From Bacillota bacterium (GTDB taxonomy: Bacteria; Bacillota; Clostridia; Lachnospirales; Lachnospiraceae): a DNA stretch of 20,773 nucleotides. Both the position numbers and the translations under genes were made by a program. The notes beneath the pieces were generated by a model, which was given only the letters and a program-made list of their open reading frames with translations, ran no database searches and was not told the origin of the DNA. Each line of letters begins with the position of its first letter. The stretch's first letter is position 1. Location: assembly GCA_023424235.1 (NCBI GenBank), contig JAFAEB010000179.1, forward strand, positions 1 through 20,773, written 5' to 3'. Below, one piece after another: positions 1 through 8,873 of this stretch.

Positions 1-566
1 ATTCTTCTTAGTTCCTCCTCCCTTAATTCCATAGCAAGGTCAAAGAGAACTTTGCAGTCATAGTATAAAGTTTCAACATCTGAATGTTTTTCCTTTATTT
101 TTATATTAAGATGATCCGTCTTTTCATGACTATTGGAGTATGCATAAAGACATAATTCCATCTTCTCATCTGCTTTTGCATGTTTTGTTAAGCATAGTTC
201 ATGGTGATTCATATCCATCCCACAAACCATCACTTGATTTAAATAAACTAGAAATTGGGGATTGTCTGTATTCCATATATTAGTTGCACCTGTAGATACC
301 TGCAGCCAAATTTCTTTTCCCTCGACTGTGTCTGGAAGAGTGATGTAAGCTTTAAAGCAATCATGAATATCATGACCACCCCAAGAGCTTCCATTTTGAA
401 ACTTCTCCCATCCACTTTCATTTACATCTTCAAATATTGTTTCTCTTTGATTATAATCAATACGCTTTCTATAGAGTTCTGATATCGTAATTATATTGTC
501 CTGTCCATAAATTCTATTCTTTAATACCTCAAGTAACATTTTGCATCGATTCACATATGGATTCAT
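1..566 (-). CDS. GH38-type alpha-mannosidase, N-terminal part (cut by left edge)
   Basis: The minus-strand frame opens at ATG 566 and stays open to the left edge, giving about 188 residues with no stop; the 3' part, including the catalytic domain, lies outside. The start is set by AAGGAG nine bases upstream. The visible part looks like the beta-sandwich N-terminal domain of bacterial GH38 alpha-mannosidases: a W-GG-D stretch (SSWGGHDIHDCF), a segment TLPDTVEGKEIWL, then PQFLVYLNQ and GMDMNHHE, which echo the PQ-hYLNG...GLD-NH-E pattern of that family. The complete GH38 gene next door has the same layout but is clearly diverged, so this is a paralogue and not a duplicate. No signal peptide is seen, so it is probably cytoplasmic, hydrolysing alpha-mannosides from oligosaccharides. 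Because no catalytic residues are visible, the family call rests on the N-terminal domain and on context. Confidence 0.75.
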   Translation of the reverse strand, partial: MNPYVNRCKMLLEVLKNRIYGQDNIITISELYRKRIDYNQRETIFEDVNESGWEKFQNGSSWGGHDIHDCFKAYITLPDTVEGKEIWLQVSTGATNIWNTDNPQFLVYLNQVMVCGMDMNHHELCLTKHAKADEKMELCLYAYSNSHEKTDHLNIKIKEKHSDVETLYYDCKVLFDLAMELREEELRR

Positions 567-639
567 ATATCTCTTCTCCTTATAGTAAATTATTATCTTT
601 GATAATCTGCTAATATTTCATTAAAAAGATGTCTAGCAT

Positions 640-667
640 AGTATAATCTAAAACCGTTACGTATCAA
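640..667 (-). promoter_or_regulatory. Candidate sigma-A promoter for the second GH38 gene
   Basis: On the minus strand TTGATA (667-662) and TATACT (645-640) are separated by 16 bases, and the GH38-type start codon lies about 75 bases further on. The -35 box falls in the loop and inner stem of the preceding terminator hairpin. The boxes are seen directly; promoter activity is inferred. Confidence 0.45.
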
Positions 668-683
668 AATACGTAACGGTTTT
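650..683 (-). terminator. Hairpin terminator after the first GH38 gene
   Basis: A perfect 15-bp inverted repeat (AAAACCGTTACGTAT, 650-664, and its complement, 669-683) flanks a 4-base loop and begins 10 bases after the stop of the complete GH38 gene. The arms end in A4/T4, so each strand carries a short T tract (GGTTTTAG on the minus strand). That is weak for an intrinsic terminator, so partial read-through into the next GH38 gene is plausible. Confidence 0.6.
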
Positions 684-692
684 AACCAACTT

Positions 693-3600
693 TTATTTCA
701 TTATAATACGCAAGGTCTTAATTTCAAATGGTCGAAAGTCTAAACTTACCATACTTTCTTTATTATCCTTATCATAAACAACTGACTTTGCTATCGCATT
801 TTCATCAATATGTTCTAGCATTGATACTTCATAAGCTTTGTCTATATCAAATCCAAGGAATAAGTTACAATTTCTATGACCATTCTTCGATTCATAAAGA
901 CGAAGTATCATATCCTTCGAACCATCCTCTGCAGGTTTTACTGTTTCTAGAATGACATTATTGTCTGAAAGAGTGAATAAACTCATATGACCTAAATCCC
1001 CTTCTAATACAGTAACTGGGGTATTTAAATTATATGCTTCCTGAACAATATCACTATTAATAAAATCACAGTTATTTGCTAAAATTGAATATGTAAACTC
1101 ATGTTCTCCTTTATCAGAGTACATATCAGGTATTACTGGTGAACGTAATAGTGTTAATTCAATGGAATTATTTGTTGTACTAACACCATATTTACTATCA
1201 TTTAAGACTGCAAAGGAACGTGTTGATTCTGTTAGTACTGTATATTTATGATTACATACTTCAAATCGATCAGCATCACTATTTTTAGATTTATGAGTTG
1301 GACGTTTTACATATCCAAATTGAATTTCTTCAATGGCCTCTTGACTATGTACATTAACAGGGAAATCAACCTTAAGTAATTTGTGAGTTTCCTTCCAATT
1401 GATTCTGGTCTTAAAATCGATTCTTCTACTATGTGCATATATAGTAATTTCTTGTTCTAGGTAAGAATCATTAATCTCTCTTGTAATGAAAAGAGTGGCA
1501 AATAAAGAATTACAATGTAATACCTTTATGGTAGCAGGACGATCAAGTTCTACTTCAAGTTCATTATAGTAAGGGCTTAACTCCCATGCATCATACTCAA
1601 TGTTAATATCTTGATACATTCGAATTCTATTACAATTAGAAGCTGCAAACTCTACTTGCTTTTCTTTATCATATATACTTGTTATATGTCCGAATTCATT
1701 CACATTAATTCTAATGATTTCATTTTCTAAAGAATTGTTATCTGCAAATATCTTCTTTTCTGGCTCTTTTATAGTTTCCTTTTTACTTTGATAAATTGTT
1801 GTTACTCCAAGAGACGGAAGTCCTAGCTTACAGTAAATTTTTCCATTCGCTTCACATACTGGTAATAAGTTTCCTTTATAATCACAAGGTGAATTAAATC
1901 CTTCTGGTAATTGGATTAGCTCATTTCGCTCCCAGGAAAGCGAGTTAAATACCATAATACTGTTTGCTTTACTTGAATCTTTCTTCTTATTAGAAGCATC
2001 TGCTAAAAGCAATTCTTTTAACTCATTTGCTTTCTTTTCGATATCGAGTAAATCTGCATAAGACTCTTCATGTACTCTTCTTATGGAAGTTCCTGCAATG
2101 ATATCATGGAAATGATTAAATAAAAGTTTCTCCCATAATTCTCTTAATTGCTTTTTAAGATTTATTGAGTCAAGTTCATCGTTAGTAATCTCATTTCTAC
2201 TCATAAAGTCACTTTTACTAGCGATTATATTCGCTCCATATCTGTTCGTTTCATTTCTATCAACGTGATTGTCTGAACTACTTTTATAGTTTAGCAATTG
2301 TTCTTTTAAGGTTAAGAAAATCTCAAAATCTCTTAATGCAAATTCTGCTCTACGATTTCCTTTTTTAATACGAGCTTCCGCTGTATAGGTTCCTCTATGC
2401 CAAGGTAAATAAATTTCTCCTACATATCGGTTGAAAACCTGCCCTCGTTTCTCAAGATCTTTAAAAAATTCGATAGGACTTTCCATTTTAGTTCTTGGTG
2501 CACCTTCTAGATCCTTTGTTCTTAAAACACCTTCTAACATATCTCTTGTTGCACCACCACCACCATCACCAAAACCAAATGGGAAAAGGAAGGTATCGAT
2601 ATTTTCCTCTTGAACTCGGTCTTCATTCCATCTCTCATTTAGTTGAAATGGATCATATCTAGAATTATTTTTTTTATAAAAATGTGTTAATATACTTGTT
2701 CCATCAATACCTTCCCAATAAAAATTATTATATGGGAACTTATCGTGTCCTTTTAGGGCTCTTGCTAATTTTTGAGTGGCGAAATATTTCATACCACATC
2801 CAATCATTATCTGTGGTAATTGGCCTGAAAAACCAAAACAATCTGGTAGCCATACTAACTTCGTATCAACATCTAACTCTTCTGTGAACCACTTCTTACC
2901 AAAGGTACACTGTCTTATAAGGCTCTCACCACTTGGAATATTGGTATCGGCTTCTACCCACATACCACCTTCAGGAATAATCTGACCCTTTCTTACTTTG
3001 TCTTTAACCTTTTCATATAACTTAGGGTAATCTTTTTTAAGACTCTCACTAATAACTGGTTCACAAAGAAAGAACTTGTACTCCTTATATTCCTCCATTA
3101 AGGTTAGCTGAGTTGAAAGTGTTCTAGCACATTTTCTCCTAGTTTCCTCCCATGGCCATTTCCATGCTAAATCTAAATGTGACTGCCCAAAAATCGTAAA
3201 CTCTGGTGCAGTAGAACCATTTTTGCATGCTAATAATGGAGTTAGGATCTCTTTTACCCTCTGATAAGGAAATTGTGCACCAATCGGAGCTTCAAAATCG
3301 ATAACCTTTGTAAATTCCATTAAGCCTTCTTTAATTTTTTTCTTTCGTAAGGATTTGTCTTCTAGGGAATTATATAGTTGATATAAGGTATAGGCGTCCA
3401 TATAAAGGTCAAAAAGCTCTTTATTCCATATACCATATGTGGAAGATTTCACAGTTACTTGATATTCTGGCGGTTCAGGGACTGCAATTTGACCGTAAGG
3501 CATTGGTCCACCATGTTCTAATCTTGGACCATGACCTGCATAGCTTTCCATAAGGATTTCATAAGTATCCCCTTGTTTACCATCATGTGTGATGAATATT

Positions 3601-3935
3601 CCATCGTGCTGTAAATCTACTGCGCCAACAATATCACCATCTAGATAAACTAACATTTCACCACCGATGTTTGGCATAAAGTAGATACTTTTTCCACTCA
3701 CTGATTTAGGTAAGGTTATTGTGGACTTAAACCATCCATACTCCCATTTCCTCCCCCACTTATCTCCTGGATAAATGGGGTGAAATTTCTGACTTACAGC
3801 TTCTTCATAGGATAACATATCCATTGTAAAGAAAGCACTAAACTGGATCTCTTCCACAGGTTCATATAGGTGATTCTTTAATTCCTCCATCCATATCTCA
3901 ATTCGTTTATGTATGGTAACTTCTCTTTGATTCAT
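693..3935 (-). CDS. Alpha-mannosidase, glycoside hydrolase family 38
   Basis: A 1080-residue cytoplasmic enzyme (no signal peptide) that should release alpha-linked mannose from oligosaccharides by the retaining, zinc-dependent GH38 mechanism. The N-terminal beta-sandwich domain (about 1-240) leads into the catalytic barrel: the metal-binding HLD motif at H253/D255 (FGQSHLDLAWKWPW), the predicted nucleophile D365 in WLPDCFGFSG, the glycine-rich FGFGDGGGG at about 453-461, and NHFHDIIAGTS at 607-617. The C-terminal half is the long beta-rich region usual for the family. Length is normal. Start: GAGG lies seven bases upstream of the ATG. It follows iolB by only 12 bases, so it is the last gene of the inositol operon before the hairpin at 650-683. 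The family assignment is firm; linkage specificity and natural substrate cannot be read from the sequence. Confidence 0.95.
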   Translation of the reverse strand: MNQREVTIHKRIEIWMEELKNHLYEPVEEIQFSAFFTMDMLSYEEAVSQKFHPIYPGDKWGRKWEYGWFKSTITLPKSVSGKSIYFMPNIGGEMLVYLDGDIVGAVDLQHDGIFITHDGKQGDTYEILMESYAGHGPRLEHGGPMPYGQIAVPEPPEYQVTVKSSTYGIWNKELFDLYMDAYTLYQLYNSLEDKSLRKKKIKEGLMEFTKVIDFEAPIGAQFPYQRVKEILTPLLACKNGSTAPEFTIFGQSHLDLAWKWPWEETRRKCARTLSTQLTLMEEYKEYKFFLCEPVISESLKKDYPKLYEKVKDKVRKGQIIPEGGMWVEADTNIPSGESLIRQCTFGKKWFTEELDVDTKLVWLPDCFGFSGQLPQIMIGCGMKYFATQKLARALKGHDKFPYNNFYWEGIDGTSILTHFYKKNNSRYDPFQLNERWNEDRVQEENIDTFLFPFGFGDGGGGATRDMLEGVLRTKDLEGAPRTKMESPIEFFKDLEKRGQVFNRYVGEIYLPWHRGTYTAEARIKKGNRRAEFALRDFEIFLTLKEQLLNYKSSSDNHVDRNETNRYGANIIASKSDFMSRNEITNDELDSINLKKQLRELWEKLLFNHFHDIIAGTSIRRVHEESYADLLDIEKKANELKELLLADASNKKKDSSKANSIMVFNSLSWERNELIQLPEGFNSPCDYKGNLLPVCEANGKIYCKLGLPSLGVTTIYQSKKETIKEPEKKIFADNNSLENEIIRINVNEFGHITSIYDKEKQVEFAASNCNRIRMYQDINIEYDAWELSPYYNELEVELDRPATIKVLHCNSLFATLFITREINDSYLEQEITIYAHSRRIDFKTRINWKETHKLLKVDFPVNVHSQEAIEEIQFGYVKRPTHKSKNSDADRFEVCNHKYTVLTESTRSFAVLNDSKYGVSTTNNSIELTLLRSPVIPDMYSDKGEHEFTYSILANNCDFINSDIVQEAYNLNTPVTVLEGDLGHMSLFTLSDNNVILETVKPAEDGSKDMILRLYESKNGHRNCNLFLGFDIDKAYEVSMLEHIDENAIAKSVVYDKDNKESMVSLDFRPFEIKTLRIIMK

Positions 3936-3947
3936 ATCATTTCCTCA

Positions 3948-4718
3948 TTATACATTATCTGATAACAACCACAGATAACGTTCATCATCTATTCTTGTGG
4001 TCCATGCCTCTTCTGCTAGATGCCTTATCATCCAACAGTAATACATAGGATATCCAGGTGCACTAACCTGTGGATGGGTATATCCACCAGGAATAGCACA
4101 AAAGCTCTTATCTGTAACTTTAAACACATGATCCCCGATAAAGCAAGCACCAAAACCTTCTGGTCTTTGGTATCTATAATAATACACTTCAGGCTGAGGA
4201 TGATGATGTGGAATATAACTAGACCATCCACCTTGTTCAGAGACTACCTCTCCCATTACTAAATTGGAATAGCTGGCATTGTGATAATCAAATATTGTCC
4301 TAACAATTCTTCTAGCTTTATTATTAAAATACCCTTCTCCTGATATCATTTCTTTACAATCGCTAGGTTTATAAAAGATACTCACAAAGGCTTTCTCATT
4401 GGTTGTTGACTGGATAAGTATTTCACTATCTTCTATGGCTTTTATTGTAACTTTCCTACCATAGCTTGTATGTAGGCAATATGGACCCTCATTAATAAAG
4501 TCACTACGTACTGCCTCTTCTTTTTTATCATCCCAAAGATATACCACATGACCATTTACAAGTAAATATGCTGCTTCTTCCTTGTCAAATGTAAATTCTT
4601 TCACCTCACCTTTTAAGAGATGATGAACCGTAATATTCATTAACATTTCATGAAAGTCACCATCCATTTTGGTAAGGGGATAACATCTACTCTCATCTTC
4701 TTTTATATATCCAAACAT
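3948..4718 (-). CDS. iolB: 5-deoxy-glucuronate isomerase
   Basis: A 256-residue bicupin protein of the KduI/IolB family. It converts 5-deoxy-D-glucuronate, made after IolD opens the ring, into 2-deoxy-5-keto-gluconate, the IolC substrate. The metal-site signature is clear: HHHPQPEVYYYR at about 171-182 (His cluster and Glu177), then GGYTHPQVSAPGYPMYY around 211-227 with His215. Length fits IolB. IolB is preferred to the pectin-pathway isomerase KduI because the gene lies among five other inositol genes and has the EVYYYR signature. Start: GGAGG stands ten bases upstream of the ATG. It is separated from iolG by 105 bases that contain a nested hairpin, and from the downstream GH38 gene by 12 bases. 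Confidence 0.95.
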   Translation of the reverse strand: MFGYIKEDESRCYPLTKMDGDFHEMLMNITVHHLLKGEVKEFTFDKEEAAYLLVNGHVVYLWDDKKEEAVRSDFINEGPYCLHTSYGRKVTIKAIEDSEILIQSTTNEKAFVSIFYKPSDCKEMISGEGYFNNKARRIVRTIFDYHNASYSNLVMGEVVSEQGGWSSYIPHHHPQPEVYYYRYQRPEGFGACFIGDHVFKVTDKSFCAIPGGYTHPQVSAPGYPMYYCWMIRHLAEEAWTTRIDDERYLWLLSDNV

Positions 4719-4753
4719 CTTTCCACTAACCTCCTCTCTAGTTATTAAAGCGA

Positions 4754-4809
4754 AAGCTTTCCCTTATACATTGAAACCTTAGAGGTTTCTACATATTAAA
4801 AGAAAGCTT
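4754..4809 (-). other. Nested inverted repeats between iolG and iolB
   Basis: An outer 8-bp pair (AAGCTTTC 4754-4761 with GAAAGCTT 4802-4809) encloses a 7-bp hairpin (GAAACCT 4773-4779 with AGGTTTC 4783-4789, 3-base loop). It fills most of the 105-base gap. There is no T tract after it on the minus strand, so it is more likely an RNA processing or stability element or a partial attenuator than a full terminator. Confidence 0.45.
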
Positions 4810-4823
4810 ATCGTTTATCTCTA

Positions 4824-5837
4824 CTAGAATTCTATTTCAGATAATTTTACTACTCTTCTCTCTAATACAGATTTCTTAGCTGCAATACCCATAAGTACTG
4901 GCTTTAATCCATCCATAACACCAACTGGTGTTTCCTTATCATGAAGGATAGCATCAACAAATTGATTTACTTCATTAGCAAAAGAATTCATATAACGCTC
5001 TAAGAAAAAGTATAATGGTTTTTCTCCAACAATACCTTCTTCACCACTTATAACGAGTGTTGATAAAGTATCATTGCTTGTGGATGCCATACCTTTTGAA
5101 CCAAAAGCTTCCGCTCTTTGATCATATCCATATACAGCTTTTCTTGAGTTGTCAATCATTGCGATGCAACCATTTTTCATCTTCATTGTGATAATTGCGG
5201 TATCAACATCTCCTGCTTCACCAATCTTAGGATCAACAAGTACAGCTGCTTCTACAAAGATTTCTTCAGCATCACAATCAAGAAGATAACGAACCATATC
5301 AAAGTCATGAATTGTCATATCTAAGAACATACCACCGGATACAGCCGCATATTCTGCTGTTGGTGGATTTGGGTCTCTTGAAGTTATCTTAAGAATATGT
5401 GGATCACCTATCTTACCATCTAAGATTGCTTTTTTAACTGCCATAAAGTTATGATCAAATCTTCGATTAAATCCAACTTGATACTTTAGATTAGTTCCTT
5501 TAAGTGCTTCAATAACTTCCTTAATTTTGGCAATGTCATGATCAATTGGTTTTTCACAAAATACATGTTTACCTGCTTTAATAGCTTCCACTGAAATATT
5601 GGAATGGGTATTTGTTGGTGAACAAATAAGTACTGCATCGATTTCTTCGTCTGCTAATATCTCTTTATAATCTGTAATTACATTTTCAATACCAAAGCTT
5701 TTAGCAAATGCAATTAAATCATCATTTACGAATGGATCTGCTATTGTTTTAACCACTGCATGTTTTACTAAATTACTTATACTTTGCGTATGTACTCTAC
5801 CAATTCTACCAGCACCGATAATACCTATTTTTATCAT
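4824..5837 (-). CDS. iolG: Inositol 2-dehydrogenase
   Basis: A 337-residue Gfo/Idh/MocA-family oxidoreductase that oxidises myo-inositol to 2-keto-myo-inositol (scyllo-inosose) with NAD, the first step of the pathway. The N-terminal Rossmann fold shows GIIGAGRIGRVH (5-16). CEKP gives the catalytic lysine K96, and the D173-x3-H177 pair in GGMFLDMTIHDFDM completes the triad known for this enzyme; GFNRRFD (122-128) is also typical. The open frame extends ten codons further upstream (to 5867), but AAGGAG lies six bases before the ATG at 5837 and the Rossmann strand starts directly there, so the shorter start is chosen. It lies between iolE and iolB. A close alternative is a scyllo-inositol dehydrogenase; the complete pathway alongside favours IolG. 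Confidence 0.93.
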   Translation of the reverse strand: MIKIGIIGAGRIGRVHTQSISNLVKHAVVKTIADPFVNDDLIAFAKSFGIENVITDYKEILADEEIDAVLICSPTNTHSNISVEAIKAGKHVFCEKPIDHDIAKIKEVIEALKGTNLKYQVGFNRRFDHNFMAVKKAILDGKIGDPHILKITSRDPNPPTAEYAAVSGGMFLDMTIHDFDMVRYLLDCDAEEIFVEAAVLVDPKIGEAGDVDTAIITMKMKNGCIAMIDNSRKAVYGYDQRAEAFGSKGMASTSNDTLSTLVISGEEGIVGEKPLYFFLERYMNSFANEVNQFVDAILHDKETPVGVMDGLKPVLMGIAAKKSVLERRVVKLSEIEF

Positions 5838-5852
5838 ATAAGCTCCTTTTGC

Positions 5853-5866
5853 GTTTACCGCTAACA
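5853..5866 (-). promoter_or_regulatory. Weak cre-like sequence upstream of iolG
   Basis: Minus-strand TGTTAGCGGTAAAC agrees with the CcpA-site consensus TGWNANCGNTNWCA except at the last two positions. It lies just before the iolG ribosome binding site. CcpA repression of inositol operons is known in Firmicutes, but one imperfect match is weak evidence. Confidence 0.2.
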
Positions 5867-5937
5867 TTTATAGTTTTATTTTATTTACTTATCTTTTAAA
5901 TAGCTATTCATTAAATACTTACATCCTTAAGATACTA

Positions 5938-6837
5938 TTACAATCCTGTATGTTCTTTTATATAATCTCTTGCTTTCTTTGCATATTCAAAAGGATTTGC
6001 TATCTTTGGATCTTGCTCCGCTTCCACTAACATATAGCCTTTATAATCAAGACCTTCAACTTCCTTAAAGATAGCAATAAAATCTACACCACCGCCATCA
6101 CCTGGGACTGTAAAGGCACCTTTACGTACACCTTCAAGAAAACTTAAATTATTCTCTTTAACTTCCTTAACAACAGCCGGTCTTGTATCCTTTAAGTGAA
6201 TGTGTTTAATACGATGTCCATACTCTTTTAACACTTCTAAAGGATTCTCATCACAGTATGCTAGATGCCCGGTATCAAATAATAAACTAACGTATTTACT
6301 ATCTGTACCCTTCATTAATTTGTCTATATCTTCTTTTGACTGTACAACAGTACCCATATGATGATGGAAGGTTAAGGAGATTCCTCTTTCATGTACTGCC
6401 TTACCTAATTTATTTAGGCCATCGCAAAGTTGTTCCCATTCCTTATCATTCATAATGTATCTACTTGTAAATACAGGTGTTTGAAGCTGTCCTTGAATTG
6501 AATAACTTTGCTCTGAAACACCAATTACCTTAGCACCTGCTGCTTTAAGAAAGTCTGCAAATTCAACAATTTCCTTTTCAATTTCTTCATATGGCTTAGT
6601 CAATATAAATGTAGAGAACCATGCATTACATATCTCAAGATTTCTAAGCTTAAGAGCTTTATATAAAACATTAATATCTCTTGGATATTTATTACCAATT
6701 TCTGAGCCAACATATCCAGCAAGAGCCATTTCACTTATACATTGTTCAAAGGTATTCTCTTTTCCGAGGTCTGGCATATCGTCGTTCGTCCAACCAATTG
6801 GAGCAATACCTAATTTAACTTTTTCTTTATTAAGCAT
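5938..6837 (-). CDS. iolE: Myo-inosose-2 dehydratase
   Basis: A 299-residue TIM-barrel enzyme of the AP endonuclease 2/xylose isomerase-like superfamily. It dehydrates scyllo-inosose to 3D-(3,5/4)-trihydroxycyclohexane-1,2-dione, the IolD substrate. The N-terminus LGIAPIGWTNDDMPDLG is the hallmark of IolE. Metal and substrate residues lie in FHHHMGT (157-163), LFDTGH (186-191), HIHLKD (212-217) and LVEAEQDP (270-277); PGDGGGVDF (245-253) is also conserved. Length is normal. Start: AAGGAG seven bases upstream of the ATG. The gap to iolG is about 100 bases, AT-rich and without a strong hairpin. IolI, the related inosose isomerase, lacks this N-terminal signature and was set aside. Confidence 0.95.
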   Translation of the reverse strand: MLNKEKVKLGIAPIGWTNDDMPDLGKENTFEQCISEMALAGYVGSEIGNKYPRDINVLYKALKLRNLEICNAWFSTFILTKPYEEIEKEIVEFADFLKAAGAKVIGVSEQSYSIQGQLQTPVFTSRYIMNDKEWEQLCDGLNKLGKAVHERGISLTFHHHMGTVVQSKEDIDKLMKGTDSKYVSLLFDTGHLAYCDENPLEVLKEYGHRIKHIHLKDTRPAVVKEVKENNLSFLEGVRKGAFTVPGDGGGVDFIAIFKEVEGLDYKGYMLVEAEQDPKIANPFEYAKKARDYIKEHTGL

Positions 6838-6934
6838 ATTTAATCTCCTTACATTTTAATATATAATTCTAAAACATTAAGTATTTAAATTTGAGCTACA
6901 AGTTATATTATTTTAGAGTTTCGCAATTACCTAA

Positions 6935-8863
6935 TTAATATAATCTAGCTTTTTTTCTCTCAATTAAACTTTTTTCTCTTGCATCAAGAACTTCTTTTTT
7001 ACTAGTTGTACTAGCTAATCCAACATGCCACCATGCGTCATACCCATTGGTCATTGTCTTTGGTAAAACTTTAATATCGATTAAAACACCTTTGCTTGAT
7101 TTTTTAGATGCTTCTAAGGAATACAGTAATTCTTCTTCATTAGTAGCGGTATAAGACTCATATCCATAGCCTTTAGCAACCATTGCATAATCAATGTGCA
7201 TTAAGTCACCATTTAATGTTCCAGACTCATCTCGATATCTAAATTCTGTTCCTAGGTTACCAATTCCATTTGACATCTCAAGATTATTAATACAACCAAA
7301 TCCGCAATTATCAAATAACAAAATGTTTAGCTTTTTATTTTCTTGTAAGGCGGTAATCATCTCACTATGTAACATAAGAAAGCTACCATCACCTACCATG
7401 GAATAAACCTCTTGTTCTGGTTTTGCAAGTTTTATTCCAAAGGCACCCGATATCTCATATCCCATACAAGAATAACCATATTCCATATGATAGGAGTCTC
7501 GTACATCAGTAGTCCACATACGTTCAAGACAACCTGGAAGACTTCCAGAAGCTCCAACAACAATTGCATCACTAGGAATGTTCTCTCTTATGATACGAAT
7601 TGCTTTTGTCTGAGTAAGCACACCTTTTGTAAGTTCAACAAACTCTTCTATGGTCTTAGCATTTCTCGCTTCAATAAGAGGCTTAAAGTTATCATCATAA
7701 TCGTAATTGCCTAAGCGCTTCATTTCCACATTCCATGCATCTTTTACTTCATTAATCTCATTATGATATGAGGAGGTATAGGATATTTCATCTAAACGAT
7801 ACTCTAATTCCAAAAGGGAAGTTTTTGCATCTCCAATAATAGGAGTGGCATCTAGTTTATTACCATGATAACTTGATACATTGATGGATACAATGTTTAC
7901 ATCATCATTCTGGAATAACCATTTGGAAGCAGTTGTAAAGTCTGACATTCTAGTACCAATGGCTAATATTAAATCCGCTTCTTTTGCTATGGTATTAGCC
8001 GCTAAATTTCCTGTTACACCTATTCCACCTAGATTTAGCTCATGACTGGATTTGCAAGCACTTTTACCTGCTTGGGTTTCTGCAAATGGAATATTAAATT
8101 TTCTAGAAAAACGTTCCAATACTTCACCAGCTTCACTATATCTTACACCACCACCACAAATAACAAGTGGTTTTTTACTCTTTTGTATAAGTCTTAGACC
8201 ATCCTCTATATCATCACTCGTTGGAGTAATTCTTCGAATACGATGTACTCTCTTTTCAAAGAAGCTTTCTGGATAATCAAAGCTCTCCCCTTCAACATCC
8301 TGGCATAAACTAACACATACTGCACCAGTCTCTACTGGATCCGTTAACACTCGCATAGCATTTATCATGGCTGACATTAAGGTTTCTGGTCTAACAATTC
8401 GATCCCAGTATTTACATACTGGTTTGAAGGCATCATTAGTCGTAATGGATAAATTACTTGGCTGTTCAATTTGCTGTAAAACTGGATCTGGCTGTCTTGT
8501 TGCAAATACATCACCTGGTAATAATAATAATGGAATATTATTAACAGTAGCTGTTGCAGCAGCCGTTACCATATTAGCTGCTCCAGGTCCAATGGAGGAG
8601 GAACAAGCAATTATTTTTCTACGATTATTTTGTTTTGCATAGGCAATCGCTGCATGGGCCATTCCTTGTTCATTTTTACCTTGATATAATTTTAATCCAT
8701 AAGGATTTTCATCCATTGCTTGACCTAATCCACATACAATACCATGACCAAAAATAGTGAAAATTCCTTCTACAAATTTTGTTGTGACACCATCAAATTC
8801 TACATACTGGTTATCTAAAAAACGAACTAATGCTTGTGCTACAGTCATTCTAACTGTTTTCAT
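6935..8863 (-). CDS. iolD: 3D-(3,5/4)-trihydroxycyclohexane-1,2-dione acylhydrolase
   Basis: A 642-residue thiamine-diphosphate enzyme that hydrolyses the ring C-C bond of the cyclic dione to give 5-deoxyglucuronate. The N-terminal pyrimidine-binding domain carries the ThDP-activating glutamate (E65, in KNEQGMAHAAIAYA). The central domain has ICGGGVRYS and LAIGTRMSD. The C-terminal pyrophosphate-binding domain has the GDGS (491-494) to N519 motif. Length fits the family. The open frame runs 22 codons further, into the iolA coding end, but AGGAGG six bases before the ATG at 8863 and the conserved start MKTVRMTVAQALVRFL fix the shorter start. The gene begins 10 bases after the iolA stop, so the two are probably translated in close succession. 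Confidence 0.95.
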   Translation of the reverse strand: MKTVRMTVAQALVRFLDNQYVEFDGVTTKFVEGIFTIFGHGIVCGLGQAMDENPYGLKLYQGKNEQGMAHAAIAYAKQNNRRKIIACSSSIGPGAANMVTAAATATVNNIPLLLLPGDVFATRQPDPVLQQIEQPSNLSITTNDAFKPVCKYWDRIVRPETLMSAMINAMRVLTDPVETGAVCVSLCQDVEGESFDYPESFFEKRVHRIRRITPTSDDIEDGLRLIQKSKKPLVICGGGVRYSEAGEVLERFSRKFNIPFAETQAGKSACKSSHELNLGGIGVTGNLAANTIAKEADLILAIGTRMSDFTTASKWLFQNDDVNIVSINVSSYHGNKLDATPIIGDAKTSLLELEYRLDEISYTSSYHNEINEVKDAWNVEMKRLGNYDYDDNFKPLIEARNAKTIEEFVELTKGVLTQTKAIRIIRENIPSDAIVVGASGSLPGCLERMWTTDVRDSYHMEYGYSCMGYEISGAFGIKLAKPEQEVYSMVGDGSFLMLHSEMITALQENKKLNILLFDNCGFGCINNLEMSNGIGNLGTEFRYRDESGTLNGDLMHIDYAMVAKGYGYESYTATNEEELLYSLEASKKSSKGVLIDIKVLPKTMTNGYDAWWHVGLASTTSKKEVLDAREKSLIERKKARLY

Positions 8864-8873
8864 ACTGGACCTC

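Noticed and set aside
255..482. Plus-strand open frame of 75 codons
   Set aside because: It lies antisense inside the GH38-type N-terminal coding region, has no ribosome binding site and no recognisable protein character.
3948..4718. KduI (pectin-pathway isomerase) reading of IolB
   Set aside because: GH105 nearby made this worth considering, but the EVYYYR signature, length and position among five iol genes support IolB.
5838..5867. Ten-codon N-terminal extension of IolG
   Set aside because: The ribosome binding site AAGGAG lies inside this extension, six bases before the ATG that begins the Rossmann fold.
7412..7714. Plus-strand open frame of 100 codons, and similar ones at 8367-8642, 8052-8276 and 7194-7406
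   Set aside because: They are antisense to iolD, which has full-length family motifs in its own frame; low-GC coding DNA often leaves such shadows.
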